Made by a program: the position numbers and the translations under genes
Source: an uncultured bacterium
GTDB taxonomy: Bacteria > Bacillota > Negativicutes > Acidaminococcales > Acidaminococcaceae
Assembly (NCBI GenBank): GCA_905215645.1
Contig: CAJMQS010000002.1
Coordinates: 62,001 to 126,000 of the forward strand
Reading direction: 5' to 3'
DNA length: 64,000 nt
The notes under the pieces: model-generated
What the model was told of the DNA's origin: nothing
Seen by the model: only the letters and a program-made list of their open reading frames with translations
Databases searched by the model: none
Shown here: piece by piece, positions 19,421 through 28,227 of the stretch
Layout of the letters: each line of letters starts with the position of its first letter
Position numbering within the stretch: the first letter of the stretch is position 1

Positions 19421-19960
19421 ATGCATGAATTGATCCAGCTGTTCACGGTATTCGCCCGTATCGGAGCAGTCACTTTCGGAGGCGGCTATGCCATGCTGCC
19501 CATTCTCCAGGCTGAAGTCGTAGAAAAATACCATTGGGCTACCGAGGAAGAACTGGCTGACTACTATGCAGTGGGACAGTGCACCCCCGGCGTCATTGCC
19601 GTCAATACGGCCACTTTCATCGGCATGAAGCGGAAAGGGATCCCCGGCGGGCTCATCGCAACACTTGGCGTGGTCTTCCCTTCCCTGGTGATCATCACAC
19701 TCATTGCCGCTTTCCTTTCCAATTTTGCGCAGATCCAATTCGTCAAAGATGCCTTCGCCGGGATCAGGGTCTGCGTCTGTGTGCTGATTTTCAACGCCAT
19801 CAAGAAACTGGCCAAGGGAGCCCTGGTGGACAAGCTGACCATCCTGCTGTTCCTGGTGGTCATGGGGATCAACCTGTTTTCCAATCTTTCTCCGGCCTGG
19901 CTGGTGGTCCTTTCCGGGATTGTGGGGCTGGCCGCGAAAAAAGCAGGAGGTGAATTGTAA
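19421..19960 (+). CDS. chromate transporter family protein, first half-size subunit
   Basis: 179 residues of the CHR family. The hallmark motif FARIGAVTFGGGYAMLPIL lies at the N terminus and VGQCTPGVIAVNTATFIG near residue 55; about five or six membrane helices follow. In this short form two CHR domains are encoded by adjacent genes and work together. Despite the name, most such pairs in anaerobes are of unknown substrate (chromate or sulfate exchange has been shown for some). GGAGG 7 nt before the ATG. It overlaps the next gene by one base (TAATG). Confidence 0.85.
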   Translation: MHELIQLFTVFARIGAVTFGGGYAMLPILQAEVVEKYHWATEEELADYYAVGQCTPGVIAVNTATFIGMKRKGIPGGLIATLGVVFPSLVIITLIAAFLSNFAQIQFVKDAFAGIRVCVCVLIFNAIKKLAKGALVDKLTILLFLVVMGINLFSNLSPAWLVVLSGIVGLAAKKAGGEL

Positions 19961-20532
19961 TGGGGCTTCTCTTCCAACTTTTCTATGAATTTTTCAAGAT
20001 CGGCCTTTTCGCCATCGGCGGCGGCATGGCCACCATCCCCTTCCTGACCAAGCTGTCGGCGGCTACCGGCTGGTTCACGGAGACGGACCTGCTGAACATG
20101 ATCGCCGTTTCCGAATCCACTCCCGGTCCCATCGGGGTCAATACGGCCACCTATGTAGGGTATCACATCGCCGGCCTACAGGGAGCCGTGATCGCCACGT
20201 TGGGCCTCATCACGCCCTCCATCATCGTAATCATCATCGTCTCCCAATTCCTGAAAAAATTCGGGGACAGCAAATATGTGAAAGCCGTGATGTATGGTCT
20301 GCGGGCTGCTTCGGCCGGCTTGATCGCCGCCGCAGGCTTCCTGGTCGCCCGGGTCACCCTGCTCCATCCAGAAGCCTGGAAGGCGGGGAACCTGTCCGGT
20401 CTCCTGAACCTGCCCTCCATCCTCTTGGCCGTGATTTTGTTCCTGCTCACCAATCGGTATAAAAAGATCCATCCCATCGCTTTCCTGGCCGCTTCGGCTG
20501 TAGTAGGCGTAGTGTTCCATTTTGCAGGGTAA
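19960..20532 (+). CDS. chromate transporter family protein, second half-size subunit
   Basis: 190 residues, paralogous to the preceding protein: FFKIGLFAIGGGMATIPFL at the N terminus and AVSESTPGPIGVNTATYVG near residue 50. The AGGAGG ribosome site is inside the end of the first gene and the start codon shares a base with its stop, which suggests equal, coupled production of the two halves. Followed by a strong terminator. Confidence 0.85.
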   Translation: MGLLFQLFYEFFKIGLFAIGGGMATIPFLTKLSAATGWFTETDLLNMIAVSESTPGPIGVNTATYVGYHIAGLQGAVIATLGLITPSIIVIIIVSQFLKKFGDSKYVKAVMYGLRAASAGLIAAAGFLVARVTLLHPEAWKAGNLSGLLNLPSILLAVILFLLTNRYKKIHPIAFLAASAVVGVVFHFAG

Positions 20533-20549
20533 GGAGGTTTCTGCTCTCC

Positions 20550-21440
20550 TTAGTCCGAGGTGCTGCCCATTGCGTGCAGCACCCCTTTTTTTACGTACTC
20601 CAAGAACTTCTTCAGGGCGGGAGAAGCCTGATCCAGGCAGGGGAGGGCCATCCCCAGTTCCAGCCGGTCCTCGGTGGCAAAGGGCAGCACCTTCACCTTC
20701 CCCTGCCAGCGCCGGCTGCTGAAAGCATTATCCATGGACAGCCCCAGTCCTGCCTCCACCATGGTCCAACAGGTATACATGTTGCTGGTGGAGAACCGGA
20801 CATCGGGATGGATATGATATTTGGCCAAAAACAGATCCGTATCCGTTTCCTGCTGAGGCAGGGGTTCGATAAAAGGCTGGCCTTCCAGGTCCTCCGGCCG
20901 GAGGGCCTTCTGCTTTGCCAGAGGATGATTTCCTGGAATCCAGGCCACCAGCCGGTCCTGATACAGAGGGACCCAATCTCCCAGGTATCCTGGATGGCGG
21001 CTGAAGAGACAGCAGCTGAGCCGATGCTCCCGGAGCCCTTCCAAGAGGGTCTGGTTCCCGGCCTCCTGGACATGGACCCGGATCCCAGGATAATCCTGCT
21101 GAAAGGCCCGGAGGATCTCCGGAAGCCAGCAGGAAGCGATGCTGTAATAGCTGCCCACGAACAGTTCTCCCTGTTCCAATCCCAGGATCCCGGCACTTTC
21201 CTCCCGGATCTGCTGGCTCCAATAAAGGAGTTCTCGGATGGCAGGCAGCAGCCGGTTCCCCTCCCGGGTCAGCTGCACCCCTTGGGACGTGCGGAAAAGG
21301 AGAGAGAACCCAAGGTCCCGTTCCAGACTGTCCAGCATCCGGGTAAGTCCCGAGGGAGAATACCCCAGTGTCCGGGCGGCGGCGGTGATGCTCCCCTGCT
21401 CCACTGCCTGGAGCAGGGCTTGGTATTTTTCCGTATCCAT
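20550..21440 (-). CDS. LysR-family transcriptional regulator
   Basis: 296 residues from the ATG at 21440 (GGGAGG 6 nt upstream); an upstream in-frame extension to 21515 is rejected as it has no ribosome site. The N-terminal winged helix is clear (YQALLQAVEQGSITAAARTL, YSPSGLTRMLDSLERDLGF), followed by the periplasmic-binding-like effector domain. It is transcribed divergently from the eamA gene and probably controls it. Its last codons double as the 5' arm of the terminator for the chromate-type transporter genes on the other strand. Confidence 0.9.
   Translation of the reverse strand: MDTEKYQALLQAVEQGSITAAARTLGYSPSGLTRMLDSLERDLGFSLLFRTSQGVQLTREGNRLLPAIRELLYWSQQIREESAGILGLEQGELFVGSYYSIASCWLPEILRAFQQDYPGIRVHVQEAGNQTLLEGLREHRLSCCLFSRHPGYLGDWVPLYQDRLVAWIPGNHPLAKQKALRPEDLEGQPFIEPLPQQETDTDLFLAKYHIHPDVRFSTSNMYTCWTMVEAGLGLSMDNAFSSRRWQGKVKVLPFATEDRLELGMALPCLDQASPALKKFLEYVKKGVLHAMGSTSD
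20559..20592 (+). terminator. terminator after the chromate-type transporter pair
   Basis: GGTGCTGC, 9-nt loop, GCAGCACC, then CCTTTTTTT. It lies inside the 3' end of the convergent lysR coding sequence. Confidence 0.82.
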
Positions 21441-21573
21441 ATCCAGCCTCCCTCTTTTTGCTTTTTGTATTGCGTATTCAGCAATAGTATATTGCATATC
21501 TTGCGCTTCCTGCAATGCTTATTTCTTTCTATAATGGAACCAGAAAGAAAAAAACTACAGGGAGGTCTTACCT

Positions 21574-22491
21574 ATGAAACCGGCTGCCGCCAAAATCCTT
21601 ATGGCCCTAATCATCCTGACCCGGAGCAGTGCCTTTCTCTTTTCCAAATTCGTCTTGGAAGAACTGACGCCTTTCCAGGCCCTGGGCTGGCGGTTCACCC
21701 TGGCATTCCTGGTCATGGGAGTGCTGCTCCGCCGCCATCTGCTCCGTGCCTGGAAAAAAGATGCCTATCTGGGACCCAAGAGCCTGGGTCTGGGTCTGCT
21801 GCTTTTTGCCGTCATGGGAGCCGAAATGCGGAGCCTGCTCACGGCCGAAATCCACACAGTGGCTTTTCTGGAAAATCTCTCTCTGGCCTTAGTGCCTCTG
21901 TTCCTGGCCCTATGGTACCGGCGCCTGCCCAGTGACCGGATTCTCCAGGGCGTGGGCTTCATCCTGCTGGGGGTAGCCGCCCTCACCATCGGCACCGCCG
22001 GGTTCACCCTGGCAGGAGGAGAAGGCTGGGCCCTCCTGGCAGCTGTTTTCTATGCAGGCTACATCATTGCCATGGGGAAACTGTCCCACACCGCAGACCC
22101 CCTGGCCCTGGGGACCCTCCACATGGGTTTCATGGGCCTCCTGAGCTTCGGGGCTGCCCTGTTCCTGGAGGGCGGGATCCCGGTGCCGTCACAGCCGGCC
22201 ACCTGGCATTCCCTGGCCTTCCAGGTACTGATATGCAGCTGTTTCGGTTTTGCCTTCCAGCCCAAAGCCCAGCAGTACCTGACGGCGGAAGAAGCCGGTC
22301 TGTACTGTGCCATCAATCCCCTGTTCGCCAGCTGCCTGGGCCACTGGTTCCTGGGCGAGACCCTAGGCGCCGCAGGGATCCTAGGAGCGGTGTATATCCT
22401 CACCGGGCTGGGATTCGTGAACTGGAAGGGTCTGTCACAAGAGCGACAGACCTCTGTCAGCGGTCAGCTGTCAACGGCCGCTGACCATTGA
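21574..22491 (+). CDS. EamA/DMT-family permease
   Basis: 305 residues with ten hydrophobic segments arranged as two EamA repeats (first ~8-130, second ~145-290), typical of drug/metabolite exporters for amino acids, cofactors or drugs. GGGAGG 8 nt before the ATG. Divergent to the lysR gene, the likely regulator. The last ~12 residues (RQTSVSGQLSTAADH region) and the stop codon are encoded by an intergenic repeat (22452-22501), so the native C terminus has apparently been replaced or extended. Confidence 0.85.
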   Translation: MKPAAAKILMALIILTRSSAFLFSKFVLEELTPFQALGWRFTLAFLVMGVLLRRHLLRAWKKDAYLGPKSLGLGLLLFAVMGAEMRSLLTAEIHTVAFLENLSLALVPLFLALWYRRLPSDRILQGVGFILLGVAALTIGTAGFTLAGGEGWALLAAVFYAGYIIAMGKLSHTADPLALGTLHMGFMGLLSFGAALFLEGGIPVPSQPATWHSLAFQVLICSCFGFAFQPKAQQYLTAEEAGLYCAINPLFASCLGHWFLGETLGAAGILGAVYILTGLGFVNWKGLSQERQTSVSGQLSTAADH

Positions 22492-22501
22492 CCGTTGACA
22501 G
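22452..22501. repeat. GTCAGC/GTCAAC short-period repeat overlapping the eamA 3' end
   Basis: Consists of imperfect 7-10 bp units (GTCAGCG, GTCAGCT, GTCAACGGCC, GCTGACCATT, GACCGTTGAC) that can fold on themselves. Related copies lie at 5541-5563, 35827-35852 and 36525-36560. Confidence 0.7.
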
Positions 22502-22539
22502 AAAAAGAGAGGCTGCCTCAGACAGTCTCTCTTTTTTTC
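22501..22539. terminator. bidirectional terminator between eamA and the MATE gene
   Basis: AGAGAGGCTG, 7-nt loop, CAGTCTCTCT with TTTTTTT on the plus side and TTTTTC on the minus side, serving the two converging genes. It overlaps the last codons of the MATE gene. Confidence 0.82.
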
Positions 22540-23882
22540 TTTTCCATATATCTCAGCCGCAGGCTCAGGAAAGCGGCGGAGAAGAAGATCCCTGTAATGA
22601 GCCCCAGCCAATAGCCGTCCGGGCCCTTGTGGAGCCCGTGGTCCAAGAACAAGCCGAAGGGCAGGGCAATACCCCAGTAAGCCGCCAAGGCGGAATAAAA
22701 AGTGGCCTTTACATCCTTGTAGCCCCGGAGGACTCCCTGGATGGGAGCCGCAGTGCTGTCAAAAAACTGGAAAGCTACCGCGAAAGTCAGGAAGTGCATG
22801 ATGGGATCCATCAGATTGGGATCTGCCGTATAGAGCCGGGCAATCAGCCCTCTGCCCAGGAACAGGCAGCAGCCGAAAAAGGCCCCGATCAGGATGTTGG
22901 ACAGCCGTCCCGTATCTGCATATGCTTTGGCCTGGACAAAATCCCGGGCCCCTACATAAGCTCCTACGATAATGGTCAGGGACAGGGAAAAGCTCAAGGG
23001 CACCATGTACAGCATGTTACAGAAGCTCATGGCCGCTTGGTTGGCGGCCACCACCACAGTCCCAAACCGGGATACCAGCAGGCATTCCACCCCAAAGAAG
23101 CTGGTTTCCAGAAAGATGGCCAGACCCATGGGGATGCCGATGCGCAGATGCTCCCGGATGTGGCGGAAAGAAAAACCGGAGGTCCGGAATACATGGAAAT
23201 CCCGGAACACCTGCAGCCGGAGCACCAGCAGGGCAAAAGAAAGGAACAGCAGCCAGCAGGTAATGGCCGTCCCTACCCCGGCTCCCGGGCCGCCCAAAGC
23301 CGGAGCTCCCAGTTTGCCGAAAATGAAGATGTAGTTCATGCAGGCATTCACCGGCATGGTCAGGATGAAAAGCCGCATGGTCACCTGGGTATATCCCATG
23401 GTGTCTACAAAAGAACGAAGGATATTGGCACAAAACAGCGGCAGGATGCCCCAGGCCACAAAGCCCAAGTACCGGAAGGCCACGCTCCGGACTTCCGGAG
23501 CCAGGCTCATGGTGTCCAAAATCCTGGGCAGTAGCTGGGAACCGGCGCCGATCACCGTCACGGCCAGGGCGCAGGCCAAAACCAGACCGCTGACCACCGC
23601 GCCGGAAATCTTTTGGAACTGCCGAGCCCCCCGATAGTTGGCTACGATGGGCGTCAGGGCCTGGAGGATGCCATTGAGTCCGGTGAACACCGGCATCCAC
23701 ACATTGGTGCCGATGGCCACCCCGGCCAGCTGGACGGTGCCCGCATGGCCGCTCATCACCGTATCGAAAAGGCTCATGCCTGTGATGCAGAGCTGGGTGA
23801 TCAGGATAGGGACCATGACCCCTAGGATTTTCTTCAGCCGGGAACGGAAGGTGCCGGTCCTGGCAAGCGTCATTTCAGTCAA
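22518..23882 (-). CDS. MATE-family efflux transporter
   Basis: 454 residues with twelve predicted membrane helices and MATE hallmarks (SLFDTVMSGHAGTVQLAGVA near residue 38, ILRSFVDTMGYTQVTM near 165). Such pumps export cationic drugs or metabolites using a sodium or proton gradient. The TTG start at 23882 has AGGAG at 8 nt; an ATG three codons later (23873) would be 17 nt from it. It is 11 nt after the sulfatase-family gene and seems to end the dnaX-to-MATE run of minus-strand genes. Confidence 0.88.
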   Translation of the reverse strand: MTEMTLARTGTFRSRLKKILGVMVPILITQLCITGMSLFDTVMSGHAGTVQLAGVAIGTNVWMPVFTGLNGILQALTPIVANYRGARQFQKISGAVVSGLVLACALAVTVIGAGSQLLPRILDTMSLAPEVRSVAFRYLGFVAWGILPLFCANILRSFVDTMGYTQVTMRLFILTMPVNACMNYIFIFGKLGAPALGGPGAGVGTAITCWLLFLSFALLVLRLQVFRDFHVFRTSGFSFRHIREHLRIGIPMGLAIFLETSFFGVECLLVSRFGTVVVAANQAAMSFCNMLYMVPLSFSLSLTIIVGAYVGARDFVQAKAYADTGRLSNILIGAFFGCCLFLGRGLIARLYTADPNLMDPIMHFLTFAVAFQFFDSTAAPIQGVLRGYKDVKATFYSALAAYWGIALPFGLFLDHGLHKGPDGYWLGLITGIFFSAAFLSLRLRYMEKKKRETV

Positions 23883-23893
23883 CCAATCAACTC

Positions 23894-25924
23894 CTACTTC
23901 ATAAATTCGATATGCCTCTTCACATAGCCGTACATGATGTAGTTGGCCAAGGCATCTTTTTCTTCCGTATCCGGTTTCTCTTCATCCAAAGTAGCTACGA
24001 AGCTCCGGTCGGCGGAATAGTAATAGGCCTTGCCCCCAAAATACCCCAGGGCGTAGGGATGGGGTACTGGCTGGAGCAGATCCCGGCCCAAGAATTCTGG
24101 AGGCACCGGCTGTCCTAGTAGGGTCAGCAGGGTGGGTGCCAGATCTTCCTGGCTGGCATAGGCAGTCTCGTCCAGATCTGCCAGAGGCGCCAAGTTCTTG
24201 GAAATGAAGATGACCGGGATCGGCGCCACGCTTTGTTTGTCCTGAGGATTGCTCACCAGGGTCTTGTATTCCCCGCCAGAATGGGGATTGTGGTCCGCCG
24301 TCACGATGAACAGGGTACGGTCATCCATGAGTCCCTGTTTCGAAGCTTCCTCGAAGAAATGCTGGATGGTCTTATCCACCCAGTACATGCCGCAAACGGT
24401 CGCCGTCCCATTGTCCCGGACATCCTCCGGCATCTCCGCATAGGTATAGCCATAATAGGGATAGGGCTGGTGCATATCCAGGGTCTTGCACACCAGGAAC
24501 AGTTTCTGGTCCCGGTGTTCCGCCAGTGTCTTCAGGGCCACATCGTACATCACATCATTGTGGAATCCCCAGCCGCTGGCTCCCTTATACCCCATATTGC
24601 CCAGGTCTTCCTTGGCCAGATAGTGCTCCATGCCGAACTGGGCCGGATATTCTCGGTATTCATTGGCATAATACCGGCTGGAAGCGTTGATGAAATAGCC
24701 TTCATAGCCGGCCTGCTGCAGGCTCCGGAAGAGAGAAGGCTGTTTGTCCCCTGGCAGATCTTTGTCATAGACCAGCTGGGACCGGAAAGTAGCATTGAGC
24801 CCCTGGGTAGTGGGCACAGCCGAAGAATAATAATGATCGATCCGAGGATATTTCCGGATCAGGGAATCCAGATAGGGAGTAGCATCTGCCGGGATATTGG
24901 GATTGTAGTGATGGATATAGTCCCGGTGGACGCTTTCCAGGATCAGCATGACCACCCGGTCATAGGCCGGCCGTTTCCGGGGAACCGCCTGGGGTTTCGG
25001 CAGGATCCCCAATTCTGTCAGCGCCGCCTGGTCCTGCTCCGTCAAGGTCCGTTCCTGATATTTCCAGGGGTCATGGACCACCTTATCCGTCTTGAAGAAG
25101 GCTTTCTGGAAAAAGTTCACATTGATGGGATAAGCCACCATGGCCCGGGTGGGTTTCCGGCTTTTCTCCATATCCATTTCAATATCTAGCCCTTCCACAC
25201 TGTTGGCTGTCTGATAGATGCCTTCCGCCAACAGCAGATACGCCCCATTGAGCCCCATGGCCAGGATCACCACGCAGAGCAGGGACCAGGGCAGATTGGG
25301 CTCCTGCCGCCGGGGACGGCTGACCCGGAACAGAGGGATGAAAGCCAGAAGCACCGCTCCGATCAGGCCCAGCTGCCAGTTTTCCGTGGTACTGAGGATC
25401 CCCTTGGCAGCATAGATGTTCAAGTTGTCGAACAAGACGCTCTCCACATGCATGGAGGTATTCCAAAAATAGATCCCATCTCCCAGGATCAGGATACAGG
25501 TCACATAATAGACCAGGAAATAAATGGCTTTCAGGATCCGGTTGGGCCAGTGGTGGTAGCACATGGCCGCCAGGAGCACCAGAACGATATTATTGAAGAG
25601 CCCGGCCAACACGGAAAGTGTCGTCATGAAGCCCGGATCCAGCTCCAGGTAGGACACCATGAACAGGGCATCCGCCAGATACAGGACCCCGGCGACCACC
25701 ACGGGGAAATACCGTTTCACCCGATCCCGGATGCGCCGCCGCTGGGCGTACAGGAAGAGCACCACCCAGGAAAGCAGCAGGTCCCGGCAGAAATAGTTCA
25801 GGGTATGGTACCAGAATTCAGCCCAGGGAAAGGGCACGATGTCTTTCAAAAAATTCCAGCGGTAATAGGCTTCCGCTGCAAAACACAGGAGCAGGACCAC
25901 TCCGTAAATCACTTTCTTTTTCAC
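23894..25924 (-). CDS. LtaS-like membrane sulfatase-family phosphotransferase
   Basis: 676 residues. Five N-terminal membrane helices (to ~residue 215), then a linker and an extracytoplasmic sulfatase/alkaline-phosphatase-type domain from ~325. Metal and nucleophile positions are visible: MLILESVHRD, the nucleophile region AVPTTQGLNATFRS with a Thr-Thr pair, FHNDVMYD and TADHNPHSGGEY. The family includes lipoteichoic acid synthase, phosphoglycerol and phosphoethanolamine transferases. The next-door diacylglycerol-kinase-like gene would recycle the diacylglycerol released by phosphoglycerol transfer, favouring that chemistry; the acceptor in this diderm is unknown. GTG start with GAGAGG 7 nt upstream. 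Confidence 0.82.
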   Translation of the reverse strand: MKKKVIYGVVLLLCFAAEAYYRWNFLKDIVPFPWAEFWYHTLNYFCRDLLLSWVVLFLYAQRRRIRDRVKRYFPVVVAGVLYLADALFMVSYLELDPGFMTTLSVLAGLFNNIVLVLLAAMCYHHWPNRILKAIYFLVYYVTCILILGDGIYFWNTSMHVESVLFDNLNIYAAKGILSTTENWQLGLIGAVLLAFIPLFRVSRPRRQEPNLPWSLLCVVILAMGLNGAYLLLAEGIYQTANSVEGLDIEMDMEKSRKPTRAMVAYPINVNFFQKAFFKTDKVVHDPWKYQERTLTEQDQAALTELGILPKPQAVPRKRPAYDRVVMLILESVHRDYIHHYNPNIPADATPYLDSLIRKYPRIDHYYSSAVPTTQGLNATFRSQLVYDKDLPGDKQPSLFRSLQQAGYEGYFINASSRYYANEYREYPAQFGMEHYLAKEDLGNMGYKGASGWGFHNDVMYDVALKTLAEHRDQKLFLVCKTLDMHQPYPYYGYTYAEMPEDVRDNGTATVCGMYWVDKTIQHFFEEASKQGLMDDRTLFIVTADHNPHSGGEYKTLVSNPQDKQSVAPIPVIFISKNLAPLADLDETAYASQEDLAPTLLTLLGQPVPPEFLGRDLLQPVPHPYALGYFGGKAYYYSADRSFVATLDEEKPDTEEKDALANYIMYGYVKRHIEFMK

Positions 25925-25934
25925 TGGCAGCCTC

Positions 25935-26879
25935 TCAGGAAATGAATTCTAAGGATTTGGGCAGGAGCACCAGGGACAGGGGCGAATTGACCACCGCATC
26001 CCCATCCAGTTCTGCCGCAAATTTTTTCACATTGCAGCGGATATCCACCTGCTGGGCCGGATAGATTTCCACGCTTTTGTCCAGGGTCAGCATGTCTGCC
26101 GCAATCAGGGCTGTGTAGCGGAGAAAATCCACACACCTGCCCTTGGTGAAGAGGCAGACATGCATGGTGGGATTGGACAGGGACCCGCCGTTGACCAGGG
26201 AAAAACGTCCGGCATAATACCGGCTCTTGGTCACGATGACAGAACTGGCCTGATGCCAGACCCCATCCCCGTTGATCATCACCTGGAACCGGTACTTCCA
26301 GTTGTGGAGAAGCATCTCGTTCCCCAGCACCCGTCCGCTCTGCCGTACATAGGCCAGGGTGGACAGATACTTTTTCTCTTTGGGTGTCACCTGCTGCACC
26401 ACCATGGAATCCACTCCGATCCCGGCCACTGTCAAGAAGATCCGATCGTTGGCCCGTCCCAGGCAGACCGGCGTGGTGATTCCTTTGGAAACCCGATACA
26501 TCCAATTGTGGACATCGGTTTTCTGCATCAGTTCCTTGGCCACCAGATTCACCGTCCCTGCTGGATAGATGCTCACATAGGGCCAGTAATCCTGGTCCAC
26601 ACATTCTTCCACCAGGGCCCGCAGGGTCCCGTCCCCACCGGCCACGATGACCCACTGGATCTTTTCTGCACAGATTTTTTTCCCCACCGCCTGGGTCTCC
26701 GCAAAAGTCCCCACCGTCACGTACTGGAAGCGCTCTGCCCCATACAGCCGCATGAGCTGCCGGGCGATGCTTTCCACATTGTTATGGATCCCGTTGAAAA
26801 AATTCTGCTTTCCAGAATTGCGGTTATGGACCAGGAGGACCTTTTGGAAAGCGTTGATGTCTACTTTATGACGCAGCAT
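25935..26879 (-). CDS. diacylglycerol kinase-family lipid kinase
   Basis: 314 residues. The nucleotide-binding motif VIVAGGDGTLRALVEE lies near residue 80, followed by IYPAGTVNLVAKEL, matching the DAGK catalytic domain; a C-terminal beta-sandwich region follows with LDGDAVVNSPLSL near the end. It likely phosphorylates diacylglycerol or a related lipid. AGGAG 6 nt before the ATG. Lies between gtrA and the LtaS-like gene. Confidence 0.85.
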   Translation of the reverse strand: MLRHKVDINAFQKVLLVHNRNSGKQNFFNGIHNNVESIARQLMRLYGAERFQYVTVGTFAETQAVGKKICAEKIQWVIVAGGDGTLRALVEECVDQDYWPYVSIYPAGTVNLVAKELMQKTDVHNWMYRVSKGITTPVCLGRANDRIFLTVAGIGVDSMVVQQVTPKEKKYLSTLAYVRQSGRVLGNEMLLHNWKYRFQVMINGDGVWHQASSVIVTKSRYYAGRFSLVNGGSLSNPTMHVCLFTKGRCVDFLRYTALIAADMLTLDKSVEIYPAQQVDIRCNVKKFAAELDGDAVVNSPLSLVLLPKSLEFIS

Positions 26880-26901
26880 GATGATCTCCTATGATTTCCT
26901 T

Positions 26902-27300
26902 TTACTTAGCATAAATCCATTGCTTCCTGGAAAAATAATTCCAAATGGTCACCAGCGCAGAAGCTGCCACCTTTGATTCCATCACCGGGAAGCCCAGCCC
27001 CCCGACAAAGATCCGCATCAGCAGCACGTTGAACAGGAGCCCCAAGGTGGAAACTACCAGGACCAAGGAAAACTCCTTGCTTTTGCTGTACCGCACACCG
27101 CTGGTGAAAACCCAGATATTCGTAGCCACGTAGTGGCATACCGTAGAGCAGAGATACGCCGCAGCCGTTGCCAGGAGATAGTTCCACCCCCAGCAGCGGT
27201 TGAACAGATAGACCAGCCCCCACTCAAACAAAGCAGCCGTGCCCCCGATACAGAGATAACAGAGGACACGGATCTTTTCATTCTTTGATTTTTGCAGCAT
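26902..27300 (-). CDS. GtrA-family membrane protein
   Basis: 132 residues with four membrane helices and the family pattern CYLCIGGTAALFEWGLVYLF, then a conserved HYVATNIWVF motif in helix 3. GtrA proteins are thought to flip or help use polyprenyl-linked sugars, fitting neighbouring lipid and envelope genes. Its start follows the bofA stop after one base (TGAAATG). Confidence 0.82.
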   Translation of the reverse strand: MLQKSKNEKIRVLCYLCIGGTAALFEWGLVYLFNRCWGWNYLLATAAAYLCSTVCHYVATNIWVFTSGVRYSKSKEFSLVLVVSTLGLLFNVLLMRIFVGGLGFPVMESKVAASALVTIWNYFSRKQWIYAK

Positions 27301-27301
27301 T

Positions 27302-27547
27302 TCAGTGCCCCATCAGCTGGTAGAGCAGCATCAGCACCACCCCGGGAACGCCGAAGAAACCGGCCACCAGAGCGGAGATGAAATGGATGGGGATCGTGAC
27401 GCCGAAGATCCCTCCCAGCAGGTTGAACAGCCACAGCAGGACCACCCCGCAGATGCCGTTCCACAACAGCTTCAGAGACAGAGAGAACATATTGATGACC
27501 AGGAACAGGACAACCAGCGCTGCCCCTCCTACCAGCCATATTTCCAT
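27302..27547 (-). CDS. bofA: BofA-family pro-sigma-K processing inhibitor-like protein
   Basis: 81 residues: short N-terminal helix, then a second long hydrophobic region, with the family core LLWNGICGVVLLWLFNLLGG and the terminal VPGVVLMLLYQL. In Bacillus BofA holds back SpoIVFB in sporulation. The usual recR-bofA adjacency of Firmicutes is kept, but no other sporulation gene except the S55 homologue at 3.3-5.1 kb is visible, so the role here may differ. Confidence 0.82.
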   Translation of the reverse strand: MEIWLVGGAALVVLFLVINMFSLSLKLLWNGICGVVLLWLFNLLGGIFGVTIPIHFISALVAGFFGVPGVVLMLLYQLMGH

Positions 27548-27615
27548 GGTATTCGACCGCCTTTCCAGAATTTCCCGTTTTGCTGCCCGGAGAAAAGCCC
27601 AGTTCTCCAGAAGTG

Positions 27616-28212
27616 TCAGATTTCCCGCCGGTTCTCCAGGGCCTTGTACAGAGTCAGTTCATCGGCGTATTCCAAATCACCGCCCACCGGAAGCCCGTGG
27701 GCGATCCGGCTCACCTTGATCCCTGTGGGACGGATCAGCCCAGCCAGATAATTGGCCGTGGCCTCTCCTTCTACATCTGAATTGGTGGCGATGATGACTT
27801 CCTGCACATCTCCCTTTTGGAGCCGGAGCAGCAGTTCCCGGATCTTCAGCTGATCCGGTCCCACACCGTCCAAAGGGGACAGGACGCCGTGGAGTACATG
27901 GTACAGTCCCTGATAGCCCCGGGTCCGTTCCATGGCAGCCACGTCCTGTGGCTGTTCCACTACGCACACCAGGCTCCGGTCCCGTTCCTTGTCCTGGCAG
28001 ATTTCGCACAGATCCCCTTCGCACAGATCGAAGCACTGGCGGCAGAGATGGACATGGTCCTTCACATCCAGCAGGGCGTTGGCCAGGGCCTCCACATCTT
28101 CCCGTTTCATATCCAGCACGTGGTAGGCCAGACGGAGAGCCGATTTGGAGCCGATCCCCGGCAGCTTCCGCAGCAGTTCGTGGAGCCGCGCCAGAGGTTT
28201 TACCATCCGCAT
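27616..28212 (-). CDS. recR: recombination mediator RecR
   Basis: Acts with RecF/RecO to load RecA at gaps. 198 residues, standard length: helix-hairpin-helix KLPGIGSKSALRLAYH, zinc finger CRQCFDLCEGDLCEIC near residue 57, Toprim domain with VVEQPQDVAAMER and NSDVEGEATANYL, and the C-terminal GGDLEYADELTLYKAL. Lies 15 nt after ybaB in the conserved dnaX-ybaB-recR cluster. Confidence 0.97.
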   Translation of the reverse strand: MRMVKPLARLHELLRKLPGIGSKSALRLAYHVLDMKREDVEALANALLDVKDHVHLCRQCFDLCEGDLCEICQDKERDRSLVCVVEQPQDVAAMERTRGYQGLYHVLHGVLSPLDGVGPDQLKIRELLLRLQKGDVQEVIIATNSDVEGEATANYLAGLIRPTGIKVSRIAHGLPVGGDLEYADELTLYKALENRREI

Positions 28213-28227
28213 GCCTGGACCCGTCCT

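Noticed and set aside
19421..20532. A single chromate transporter gene split by a frameshift
   Set aside because: Both halves have their own start, ribosome site and full CHR domain; half-size pairs are a normal form of the family.
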